The notes below the pieces were generated by a model. The model had not been told where the DNA came from and searched no databases. It worked only from the letters and a program-made list of their open reading frames with translations. A stretch of DNA of 47,866 nt from a virus: positions 1 through 47,866 of IMG/VR virus record IMGVR_UViG_3300035698_018606; one strand, written 5' to 3'. Positions 41,977 to 47,866 of this stretch are shown here, piece by piece. A program made the position numbers and the translations under genes. How positions within the stretch are numbered: the stretch's first letter is position 1; each line of letters starts with the position of its first letter.

Positions 41977-42216
41977 TTAAGAAGAAGAGCTTCCACTCCA
42001 TCTTTTTATTGCCCTATTTTTATTTTCCTCATGCCATGTATTCCATGCTTTTATTGCACTACTTTTCTTTTTCCATTGAAGAATCATAGGCTCTTGACAA
42101 TAGATACAAAAAACATGCCATGCCCCTTTTATTCCTTTAGAAACATTTTTATTTTGACATATATTAGCTATTGCACCACACTTAGAGCATCGTACTGCTT
42201 TAGATTTTTTAGCCAT
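41977..42216 (-). CDS. Lar-like zinc-ribbon protein, 79 aa
   Basis: AAAGGA before ATG. C9-x-x-C12 (VRCSKCGA) and C37-x-x-C40 (HVFCIYCQEP) frame a zinc ribbon, followed by SSAIKAWNTWH. This order (CxxC, W-x-V-x-C-x-x-C, A-I-x-x-W-N) is the plan of the Lar restriction-alleviation family found in phages and prophages. Lar modulates type I restriction. The call is by pattern; function in this phage is unproven. Confidence 0.6.
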   Translation of the reverse strand: MAKKSKAVRCSKCGAIANICQNKNVSKGIKGAWHVFCIYCQEPMILQWKKKSSAIKAWNTWHEENKNRAIKRWSGSSSS

Positions 42217-42224
42217 TTTTTCCT

Positions 42225-42332
42225 TTAAAAAAATTCATAAGGACATAAATCATAAGTCTTCCCACCATATTTTGCTCCTCCTATTATTCCTTCATGGGAG
42301 CTTAGATTTTTCCATAATTTATCTCTTTCAAG
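42225..42332 (-). other. 36-codon coherent reading frame without a start (possible gene remnant)
   Basis: The frame reads ERDKLWKNLSSHEGIIGG and then GGKTYDLCPYEFF to a TAA at 42225. It has a convincing protein-like composition and ends just before the next gene's RBS. There is no ATG, GTG or TTG in frame, and an upstream stop closes it. It could be the tail of a degraded gene, or a product of readthrough or frameshift from the upstream gene. Confidence 0.35.
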
Positions 42333-42555
42333 TATTATTTGTCATTTCTTTTTGTGGCACTTCTTCATTGTATTCATCAAAAATTTTATAATCTTTCCAT
42401 CTAATAATCCAATCTCCAAGATTATATATACCTTTTGTTTTATAAATATGAAGTGAAAATTTCCACCTCATACTTGATTTCCCTATATGGATTCGTTCCA
42501 TAACTCTTCCACAATGTTTGCAAGCAGGAACATCTAGGTAATAATTTGTACTCAT
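42328..42555 (-). CDS. small CxxC protein, 75 aa
   Basis: Start at ATG 42555 with AAAGGA upstream; a longer start would overlap the next gene. An N-terminal PACKHCGRVMERIHIGKSS knuckle (C11, C14) is followed by basic, aromatic residues (MRWKFSLHIYKTKGIYNLGD). Only one CxxC pair is present, so zinc binding would need other ligands (such as His). No family recognised. Confidence 0.55.
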   Translation of the reverse strand: MSTNYYLDVPACKHCGRVMERIHIGKSSMRWKFSLHIYKTKGIYNLGDWIIRWKDYKIFDEYNEEVPQKEMTNNT

Positions 42556-42566
42556 ATTGTTCCTTT

Positions 42567-42824
42567 TTAAGAGTTCACTAAAGACAAATCTGTCCCTATT
42601 ATTTGACAATATTTATTATGTCTCCAAGCAAAAGCACTACCGTAATGGCAACTAAAATAAAATTTATTTTCATATTCTGTTACAACATCTCTCATTCTAG
42701 TGTATTTTTTATCAGGTTCCATACTATATCCTAAATTTTCATCAAAATAGAATTCAACAACATCTCCTGTTTGGATTTCTGTCCCATTTTTATCACATAG
42801 TCCTATGGGTTTTTTTATGTTCAT
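42567..42824 (-). CDS. YopX-like phage protein, 85 aa
   Basis: The N-terminus GLCDKNGTEIQTGDVVEFYF is the YopX family hallmark (D-K-N-G-x-E-I-x-x-G-D-x-V). Small beta-barrel proteins of this type are widespread in phages and of uncertain function. The start overlaps the sliding-clamp-like stop by 4 bp. RBS AAAGGGA. Confidence 0.72.
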   Translation of the reverse strand: MNIKKPIGLCDKNGTEIQTGDVVEFYFDENLGYSMEPDKKYTRMRDVVTEYENKFYFSCHYGSAFAWRHNKYCQIIGTDLSLVNS

Positions 42825-43456
42825 TTTATCCCTTTAATTTTTGAATAATCATATTTTCCAGTAGCGAGAGGCATCATCACATGTGTTATATGTTCTTGAT
42901 TTGTATTTGTTATTCCAGTAAATGTTTGCGTTGTTTTAAAAATGAATGGCTCATTGTCACCTTCGCAAACTCGAATGTCTAAAACACCGCTTTGCTTTTT
43001 AACATATTTCAAAACGACATTTAACAAATCAATATTAAAGAAAACAGGTTTGAATATTCTCATACAACTGGTCGCGTCTAGGCTGATGATTGTGAATGCA
43101 TCCTCATAATTAGGAATATATTCCTCATATTTCGGAAATTGTCCGTCAACCATTGGAAGGCTGAAAAGTATATCAATATCAAGTATATGATTTTTACCTG
43201 ATGTTACTCCTGACAAATATCCTTTAAATGCTTTTGTGTTTATAATTCTCTCCCGGATTATTTTGCCTTTAACCTTTTCTTCTGACTCTGAAAGTTCTAT
43301 TTTTGTCAGTCGATGTGTGTCGCTTGATACTAATACGAGACCGTTTTCATATTCTTGAACGAGAATCCCCGTAAGAGCAAAACGAATACCAGATTTTGCC
43401 GCTGAATCTATGAGCAAAGTTGCTGCTTGTTTTGTAATTGTGTAATTTGTATTCAT
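42821..43456 (-). CDS. short DNA sliding clamp homologue (DnaN-like), 211 aa
   Basis: AALTGI-type strands (FALTGILVQEYENGLVLVSS), DTHRLTKIELSESE, a VDGQFPKYEEYIP loop (compare V-E-G-x-F-P-x-Y-x-x-v-I-P of bacterial beta clamps) and a C-terminal HVMMPLATG are recognisable. Bacterial beta clamps are about 366 aa with three domains; this protein is 211 aa, so one domain is missing and the ring would need more subunits or a different stoichiometry. Alternatively it acts as a transcription or processivity partner, as T4 gp45 does. Replication genes are not seen nearby. Confidence 0.7.
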   Translation of the reverse strand: MNTNYTITKQAATLLIDSAAKSGIRFALTGILVQEYENGLVLVSSDTHRLTKIELSESEEKVKGKIIRERIINTKAFKGYLSGVTSGKNHILDIDILFSLPMVDGQFPKYEEYIPNYEDAFTIISLDATSCMRIFKPVFFNIDLLNVVLKYVKKQSGVLDIRVCEGDNEPFIFKTTQTFTGITNTNQEHITHVMMPLATGKYDYSKIKGIK

Positions 43457-43659
43457 TTTATCCCCGCCTTTTCAAGTTCTTTTTTAAAATTTTCTGCACA
43501 AACAGAACAATAAGTATGTGTTATCAAAGCATCTGGATCAGGATTTTCTTCAATCCATTCATTGTTTTTATCTCTATATTTTTTACAAACGCAACATTGA
43601 GCCATAAAAGGTTTTTTGGATTTAGGCATTCCTTTTTCAATCCATTCTATCATATTCAT
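43453..43659 (-). CDS. small zinc-binding protein, 68 aa
   Basis: ATG 43659 is chosen, seven bases after AAAGGA; the upstream GTG is too close to the RBS. CCVCKKYRDKN and THTYCSVCAENF supply two CxxC pairs 30 residues apart, a zinc-ribbon pattern. It overlaps the clamp gene by 4 bp. Function unknown; possibly a regulator. Confidence 0.6.
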   Translation of the reverse strand: MNMIEWIEKGMPKSKKPFMAQCCVCKKYRDKNNEWIEENPDPDALITHTYCSVCAENFKKELEKAGIK

Positions 43660-43670
43660 TTTCACATCCT

Positions 43671-43988
43671 TTACAATTCAAAATAAGAATTTTCAAAGGC
43701 GGCTGTTATAAATTTTATTGTGTCTGTCAAATCTGCTTTAGAAGGTTTTTTTGATAAATTCTTTATATGTGTATCTATTATTTCAAGAAGATCTCTTGCA
43801 AAACCTAAATTTTCTTCATTTTGTTCATATATTGAATACAAGGAATCATAATCCTCTTCATCATAATCCTCTTCATCATAATCCTCTTTCAATTTAGATT
43901 TTATCTTGTTTTTTAAATCATATTCATCCATATGACCATAAGGACTTTTGATAGTTATTTCATTATTTTCAAATTCAAAAGATTCCAT
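43671..43988 (-). CDS. acidic protein with DYDEE repeat, 105 aa
   Basis: Start placed at the ATG at 43988, five bases after GGAGA; the first ATG at 44003 has no RBS. A DYDEE repeat (about residues 40-51) is encoded by three 15-base units; helical regions before (KNKIKSKLKEDY) and after (ARDLLEIIDTHIKNLSK) flank it. It is acidic and may be a DNA mimic or an adaptor, but no specific family is recognised. Confidence 0.6.
   Translation of the reverse strand: MESFEFENNEITIKSPYGHMDEYDLKNKIKSKLKEDYDEEDYDEEDYDSLYSIYEQNEENLGFARDLLEIIDTHIKNLSKKPSKADLTDTIKFITAAFENSYFEL
43846..43890 (-). repeat. three 15-bp tandem repeats (DYDEE)
   Basis: Units 43846-43860 and 43861-43875 are identical; 43876-43890 differs at its last base. 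The repeat is in frame, five codons per unit, so slippage would change repeat number without breaking the gene. Confidence 0.85.
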
Positions 43989-44003
43989 TTGTTCTCCATC
44001 CAT

Positions 44004-44189
44004 TTAACCATTAATAGAATTTTTAATATGTGATAAAATCTTTGCATCGAGCGCGGTTGGTATCCCAAATATAATTTCTTTTGCTTGAGTTGCGCCACGA
44101 TAAATTTGAGTAATGAACCACCCGGAGGAACATCGCTCAACTATAATAACAGTGGACGCAGGTATTCCGTTATAGCAACTTGGGAATGA
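44004..44189 (-). other. open frame continuing after the stop of the upstream gene, no start codon
   Basis: After the TAA of the 200-aa membrane protein (44190-44192), the same frame is open for 61 codons to TAA 44004-44006, reading NGIPASTVIIVERCSSGWFI and KEIIFGIPTALDAKILSHI. No ATG, GTG or TTG lies in frame. It may be a remnant of a fused or degraded gene, or be made by stop readthrough. The protein-like hydrophobic pattern and codon use (GC-richer than its neighbours) argue that it was coding. Confidence 0.45.
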
Positions 44190-44792
44190 TTAAGCGTTGA
44201 AGTCAATTCTTGCCCTGATTCCCTTCCAGAATGTTTTAGGTAATATTGTGGACAGCCGTTTTTCAATTTCTTTAATTACGTCATCGAGTGGGGCTGCATC
44301 GTCGATTGTGCGTGCTCTTGCCTTCATTTCTATCGTTTTTATTTTTTCGTTAATTTTCTCGATATTGTTAATGTTAATTTTCATTTTCTCGTTAATTTTC
44401 TCGATATTGTTAATGTTAATTTTCATTTTCTCCGTTATTGGTGTTAGTTCAAAAGAATCAAACCAATCTACTTTATAGGAGCTCCCTGGTCGTTGTGTCA
44501 TCGGTGTCTCTGCAAATACACCATTGCACCCATGTTGCTCTTCGACGAAATCACATCTATACCGCACCTTTATTCCTACCCAATTACTAAATACAACTTG
44601 CCCGCGCTGCCCACTTAACTTGATAGTTACCATCTGCCCAATAGGGAATGGATTAACAGCCTTCATCGTAGCTTTAGTTTTTTGTCCATCATATGAAGGA
44701 AAACAGTAACCTAGGAACATGTAACAAGCAACAAGTGCGACTATCACTGCAAGACAACTATGCCCTTTACCTTTTTCATTAGCTTCGTTCAT
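44190..44792 (-). CDS. membrane-anchored coiled-coil protein, 200 aa
   Basis: AGGAG six bases before ATG. An N-terminal signal-anchor (SCLAVIVALVACYMFLGYCF, about residues 11-31) is followed by a beta domain (MVTIKLSGQRGQVVFSNW, KVRYRCDFVEEQHGCNG). Then comes a coiled coil formed by a perfect 14-residue (42-bp) duplication (KMKININNIEKINE twice), and an amphipathic C-terminal region. The coding sequence is richer in G and C than its surroundings. Regulated by the consensus promoter at 44836-44864. Extracytoplasmic function is inferred. Confidence 0.65.
   Translation of the reverse strand: MNEANEKGKGHSCLAVIVALVACYMFLGYCFPSYDGQKTKATMKAVNPFPIGQMVTIKLSGQRGQVVFSNWVGIKVRYRCDFVEEQHGCNGVFAETPMTQRPGSSYKVDWFDSFELTPITEKMKININNIEKINEKMKININNIEKINEKIKTIEMKARARTIDDAAPLDDVIKEIEKRLSTILPKTFWKGIRARIDFNA
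44348..44431 (-). repeat. perfect 42-bp tandem duplication (two heptads)
   Basis: 44348-44389 and 44390-44431 are identical. Forty-two bases equal 14 codons, two coiled-coil heptads, so a duplication keeps both frame and coiled-coil register. Confidence 0.88.
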
Positions 44793-44816
44793 CTCATTCT
44801 CCTAGAATAGTAAATA

Positions 44817-44854
44817 AACTAATACTTATATTATTAATATAACTTATATTAGTT
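44817..44854 (-). promoter_or_regulatory. possible operator dyad over the sigma70 promoter
   Basis: AACTAATA (44817-44824) and TATTAGTT (44847-44854) are 8-bp inverted repeats whose centre spans the -10 box and the right part of the spacer. A repressor dimer bound here would block the promoter. The spacing is plausible but the binding factor is unknown, and A+T-rich dyads occur by chance. Confidence 0.4.
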
Positions 44855-44864
44855 CACTTGTCAA
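44836..44864 (-). promoter_or_regulatory. consensus sigma70-type promoter driving the leftward genes
   Basis: On the minus strand, TTGACA (44859-44864) and TATATT (44836-44841) are separated by exactly 17 bp, with A+T-rich DNA (44866-44884) upstream that could act as an UP element. All six -35 bases match consensus and the -10 matches five of six. It reads into the 200-aa membrane protein and the genes beyond. Confidence 0.85.
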
Positions 44865-44885
44865 GAATAAAATAATTATTTTTTA

Positions 44886-45302
44886 TTACATCCCTTCATA
44901 CGTGTATTCAAGTATATTTTGTGTGTTCCCCAAAGGAATTCTAATCTTTTTTCGTCTGTTTGAAGGAATACAAAATATCAATAAAAACACCCTATTATCA
45001 TTTTTTATGTCTGTCAATTTAGCTATTATATCTTCATGTTCTTCTAATTCTAAATCTTTATCCAATCCAACAGCACTTATAGGGATCAATATGTCTATCA
45101 CATTTTTCTTTTCCTCTTCATCTTCCACCTTTTCAACCTCTAATGTGATTTTATGAGATTCTAATACATAGGTTGTTAGTCTTACAACATCTCCTTTTCT
45201 AAAATCCCCTTGGATTCTAAAATTTAAAGTGTCCACCCAAAAGCATACTGAATTCCCTAAAGAATTATCATATGCAATAAACTTTTTTCCTACTTCAAAC
45301 AT
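44886..45302 (-). CDS. hypothetical protein, 138 aa
   Basis: AGGAG with a CTAGGAGAATGA-type leader shared with the gene at 44792. All-beta N-terminal half (FIAYDNSLGNSVCFWVDTLN, RLTTYVLESHKITLEVEKVE), acidic middle, and a basic beta C-terminus (FCIPSNRRKKIRIPLGNTQN). Possibly a small barrel protein. No family recognised. It precedes the promoter region at 44836, so it belongs to an upstream transcript. Confidence 0.6.
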   Translation of the reverse strand: MFEVGKKFIAYDNSLGNSVCFWVDTLNFRIQGDFRKGDVVRLTTYVLESHKITLEVEKVEDEEEKKNVIDILIPISAVGLDKDLELEEHEDIIAKLTDIKNDNRVFLLIFCIPSNRRKKIRIPLGNTQNILEYTYEGM

Positions 45303-45303
45303 T

Positions 45304-46236
45304 TCATTCTCCTAGTAATTCATCTATAGTGATATAGGAAGTCCCTATATGGCTCACCACAATACCTGCTGCTTTATTAGCTAATTGACAAGCTACGGCT
45401 ATGTCAATTCCTGCTCCTATACATAATGCTATAATACTAATGACAGTGTCTCCTGCTCCTGTAACATCAAAAACTTCCTGGGCTTGTGCTTTAAATTGAC
45501 AAGTAGTGCCTGGAATAGTACGAGCATATATACCATTTGCTCCTAATGTAATAACCACATTTGTATTCAATTCTTCTACTAATTTTTTACTTATGTCAAA
45601 ATAATCTATTCCTTCTGAACACATTTGCTTTGCTTCTTTGTGATTAGGGGTAATCAAATGGACTTTGTTGTATAATTTTTTATTGACAGGCTTAGGGTCT
45701 ACTATAACAGGAACACCTGCTAATTTAGCTGCATTGATAGTTTCTTCTGTTATAACACCTTTTCCATAATCACTAATAACTATAACATCATAATCAATTT
45801 CATGAGTCAATTTAAATATTTGATCTGCTATATGCTCTGTAGTAGAAAAACAAATATCTGTATCTTCTTTGTCTATTCTTATAATTTGTTGGTCTTTAGA
45901 AATTACTCTTGTTTTACAAATAGTTCTATCCAAAGATTTTTCAATATGCAATTTAACATTTCTTTCAGATGCTAGTATTTCTAAAACACCACTTTCCATG
46001 TCATTTCCTGTTACACCAACAAGATCAACTTTATTTTTACTAAGAGATGAAATATTGGCAGCAACATTAGCCGCTCCTCCCAACTTACTAATTTCTTCAG
46101 TCTTCAATAAAATAGGAACAGGAGCTTCAGGAGATATTCTATCAACTGTCCCTATTAAATATTTATCTAATATGATATCACCTATCACTAATACTTGTTG
46201 ATCAATAAAGGATTCTATTTCTTGTTCCGACAACAT
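45304..46236 (-). CDS. heptose-7-phosphate kinase-like PfkB enzyme (HldE/RfaE1 N-domain-like), 310 aa
   Basis: The ribokinase-like fold shows GDIILDKYLIGTVDRISPEA (33-41 RISPEAPVP, the RfaE1 signature), LGGAANVAANIS, VISDYGKGVIT, VDPKP and the anion-hole/catalytic Asp263 in DVTGAGDTVI. Family members phosphorylate D-glycero-manno-heptose 7-phosphate at C1, an ADP-heptose pathway step. The cytidylyl/adenylyl-transferase domain of bifunctional HldE is absent. Together with two GT9-like genes it suggests a heptose-based surface glycan. Starts 11 bp after the terminase stop. Confidence 0.8.
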   Translation of the reverse strand: MLSEQEIESFIDQQVLVIGDIILDKYLIGTVDRISPEAPVPILLKTEEISKLGGAANVAANISSLSKNKVDLVGVTGNDMESGVLEILASERNVKLHIEKSLDRTICKTRVISKDQQIIRIDKEDTDICFSTTEHIADQIFKLTHEIDYDVIVISDYGKGVITEETINAAKLAGVPVIVDPKPVNKKLYNKVHLITPNHKEAKQMCSEGIDYFDISKKLVEELNTNVVITLGANGIYARTIPGTTCQFKAQAQEVFDVTGAGDTVISIIALCIGAGIDIAVACQLANKAAGIVVSHIGTSYITIDELLGE

Positions 46237-46247
46237 AAATTTCCTTT

Positions 46248-47866
46248 CTATATCTGTTCTAAATCTTCTTTTTTAATAGTGTTCTTTAGTTCTATAGACG
46301 AAGAATTCTCATGGAAAAACGAATACATAGGTTCTGCTTTCACATCATTGACAGCATTATATATAGACCCCACAAAAGAGTCTAACATGTCTTTTCTTAA
46401 TCTTGTTGTTAATTTACTCTTTTTAGGATCTTTTTTCAGCTTGTCTTTTATCCCCATTGTTTCTTTGATAGCTTTTGCTTGTTTGAAAAGAGTAGGGCAA
46501 TTTCCTATTCTTACCGCATTATTATGGACAGTGGCAGCTACTCTATAATAAGCTTCTAAAGAACGGTCCACCGATAATCTTCCAGCAGGTAATTTCATTT
46601 TTTGCAGGTTTTGAAGCATTTGAGAAGATTGGTATTGGTCAGCCGTTATTGTGCCAAAACTAACATTGTATTTTGTTTTTAATGTTTCCATTAAATCTTG
46701 AACAGCAGAAATCTCAATCCTATTAGGTGATGTTATCTTCATCACAAAATCAACCACATACAAAACCTTATTCTCTTCCCCCAATTCTTTATGACACAAA
46801 GTAACTCCGGCTTCTGTTGCCTCGGCCAAATCGATGTGACAATTAGACACCACCACTCCTGCATCTAATGCAAAATTATGATTATTATGAGGATTGTCTA
46901 TAGTTAAATCATATACATTAGTATTTTTTGCTTCTATGATTTCTATATTAATTATTTTATGATTTTTATAATTAATCATATCATACAATTTATCAATTCC
47001 GCCTATTTTATTTATCATATTATCATACGACATAAGACCGTTATATTTATTATCATCCCATAAAATTTTAGTAATAGCACTATTATTAAGTAATAATTTA
47101 GATGCAAAATTACATAATTTTGATAATTCTCGTTTCTTAATAATTTTAGGATCAGAATTAAGTCTCTTGCATAAAGTACTAGCTTGTTGTTTTTTCTTCT
47201 TTTTGCACTCATTAAATTTATTAATGTATTCCTCAGAGAGTGATTGTTTTATTTTAGATGATAATTCATTTATATCTATTCTATTATTAATAATTGTATT
47301 TATCATGCAATATTCAGTTAAAAAATAAGATAATGCAGTATCATAAGCCATTGCCCAGCATAAATAATATTTATGATAATTCCAATTTTCTTTAGTTATT
47401 TTTCCATAATTATACAATAAATCACTACCAAATGCTATTATTTTGCCTATATTACGTTTATAAATAATTTTAGGATTGCTATTAGTTAATTTAGCGATTA
47501 TTTTGCCATTTCTAGATTGATTGTCTTTAAAAATTTGACTATATTTAGGATTTTTGTGCAATGCACTAAGTGTAATACTCGCAAGTTTTCGATGAACATC
47601 ACTTTTATTATAATCAATTAATGCTTGTCTCCCTGATTTTCGTTGGATAGGTTTCATTTTCTTTCTAAATTTTTCAGAATCAATCCCATGCCAATTATTA
47701 TACATATTAATTGGACCATTAATTTTCCCCGAATTACTGTTTACTATTTTCATTTTTTCTCTAAAATCAGGGTTTTTCCATTGATTAGCCCATCCACATT
47801 TATCTGCATGATTAGAATGTAACGTAATATGAGAGATATTTCCTAATAAATGTATATTACTAGGAT
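46248..47866 (-). CDS. terminase large subunit, intein-interrupted, N-terminal part outside window
   Basis: The frame is open to the window edge (base 47864); the ATG at 47753 is internal. Residues after the intein (46248-46841) are the RNase H-like nuclease domain: HIDLAEATEAGVTLCH holds the first metal-binding Asp, then VDFVMKITSPNR, GTITADQYQSSQMLQNLQKM, LSVDRSLEAYYR and VRIGNCPTLF, matching terminase large subunit C-termini. It cuts and packages concatemeric DNA. The intein must splice before the nuclease works. Both the ATPase domain and the N-extein lie beyond the window. Confidence 0.82.
   Translation of the reverse strand, partial: PSNIHLLGNISHITLHSNHADKCGWANQWKNPDFREKMKIVNSNSGKINGPINMYNNWHGIDSEKFRKKMKPIQRKSGRQALIDYNKSDVHRKLASITLSALHKNPKYSQIFKDNQSRNGKIIAKLTNSNPKIIYKRNIGKIIAFGSDLLYNYGKITKENWNYHKYYLCWAMAYDTALSYFLTEYCMINTIINNRIDINELSSKIKQSLSEEYINKFNECKKKKKQQASTLCKRLNSDPKIIKKRELSKLCNFASKLLLNNSAITKILWDDNKYNGLMSYDNMINKIGGIDKLYDMINYKNHKIINIEIIEAKNTNVYDLTIDNPHNNHNFALDAGVVVSNCHIDLAEATEAGVTLCHKELGEENKVLYVVDFVMKITSPNRIEISAVQDLMETLKTKYNVSFGTITADQYQSSQMLQNLQKMKLPAGRLSVDRSLEAYYRVAATVHNNAVRIGNCPTLFKQAKAIKETMGIKDKLKKDPKKSKLTTRLRKDMLDSFVGSIYNAVNDVKAEPMYSFFHENSSSIELKNTIKKEDLEQI
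46842..47866 (-). mobile_element. HNH intein in the terminase large subunit gene (5' end outside window)
   Basis: The C-terminal splicing region is VYDLTIDNPHNNHNFALDAG-VVVSN followed by Cys+1 (46839-46841). The penultimate residue is Ser rather than the usual His. At the open 5' end, PSNIHLLGNISHITLHSNH resembles EPSNLQIL...HIELHSSH of the other intein's HNH domain. Between them lie two related blocks (NSNPKIIYKRNIGKIIAFGS and NSDPKIIKKRELSKLCNFAS) that may be DNA-recognition repeats. At least 341 residues are visible. Confidence 0.85.

Noticed and set aside
47015-47753. ATG 47753 as the true start of the terminase or intein gene
   Set aside because: The frame stays open to the window edge and encodes an HNH-like segment before it, so the start is outside.
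1-47866. Recoded stop codons or an alternative genetic code
   Set aside because: TAA, TAG and TGA all end genes at sensible positions. The single in-frame TAA at 30059 is isolated.
1-47866. tRNA genes
   Set aside because: No cloverleaf with the usual T-loop (GTTCGAATC-like) was seen, and intergenic gaps are mostly too short.

Overview
This window is part of the genome of a large, A+T-rich, tailed double-stranded DNA phage with a contractile (myovirus-type) tail. The evidence is a T4-like set of tail genes: sheath, tube, a gp26-like protein, tape measure, gp53-, gp27-, gp5- and gp25-like proteins, and gpJ/gpI-type wedge proteins. A terminase large subunit fragment lies at the right edge. The genes are tightly packed, often with ATGA or TAATG overlaps, and have AGGAG-type ribosome binding sites. 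TAA, TAG and TGA are all used as stops, so there is no sign of a recoded genetic code. The host cannot be named from the sequence.

Layout. Positions 1-7650 (+): the end of an Asp-box (sialidase-like propeller) fibre protein, small proteins including a SWIM-type zinc protein, a fibre-like protein with six 31-residue repeats, and small virion candidates. Positions 7664-24696 (+): the contractile tail module. Its sheath protein and two wedge proteins carry long serine-rich tracts (98, 328 plus 43, and 114 residues). Its gp25-like wedge gene is split by an HNH intein. The gp26-like gene probably uses a +1 frameshift just before the tape-measure gene. Positions 24789-38460 (+): a surface-sugar cluster that follows the tail genes on the same strand. 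It holds GT9, GT4 and GT2-type glycosyltransferases, several methyltransferases, a GroES-like co-chaperonin, a GNAT acetyltransferase, a DUF4254-like protein, a DegT aminotransferase and GDP-mannose 4,6-dehydratase. Two of these genes are interrupted, one by an in-frame TAA and one by a one-base shift in an A run.

A 12-bp-stem terminator at about 38480-38509 ends this block and faces the leftward block. Positions 38528-47866 (-): small proteins, a holin-like membrane protein, UDP-glucose 6-dehydrogenase, a winged-helix protein, a mini metallopeptidase, Lar-like and YopX-like proteins, a short sliding-clamp homologue, a heptose-7-phosphate-kinase-like PfkB enzyme, and the intein-interrupted terminase. 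A strong consensus sigma70 promoter at 44836-44864 drives part of this block.

How the genes may work together (inference). The serine-rich tracts are surface-exposed linkers in tail and baseplate proteins. Immediately downstream lies an enzyme set able to make GDP-perosamine-like, UDP-glucuronate and heptose donors, transfer them, and methylate or acetylate the product. The most interesting hypothesis is a phage-encoded O-glycosylation system that decorates its own serine-rich tail proteins. The alternative is modification of the host surface polysaccharide. The sequence alone does not decide between them.
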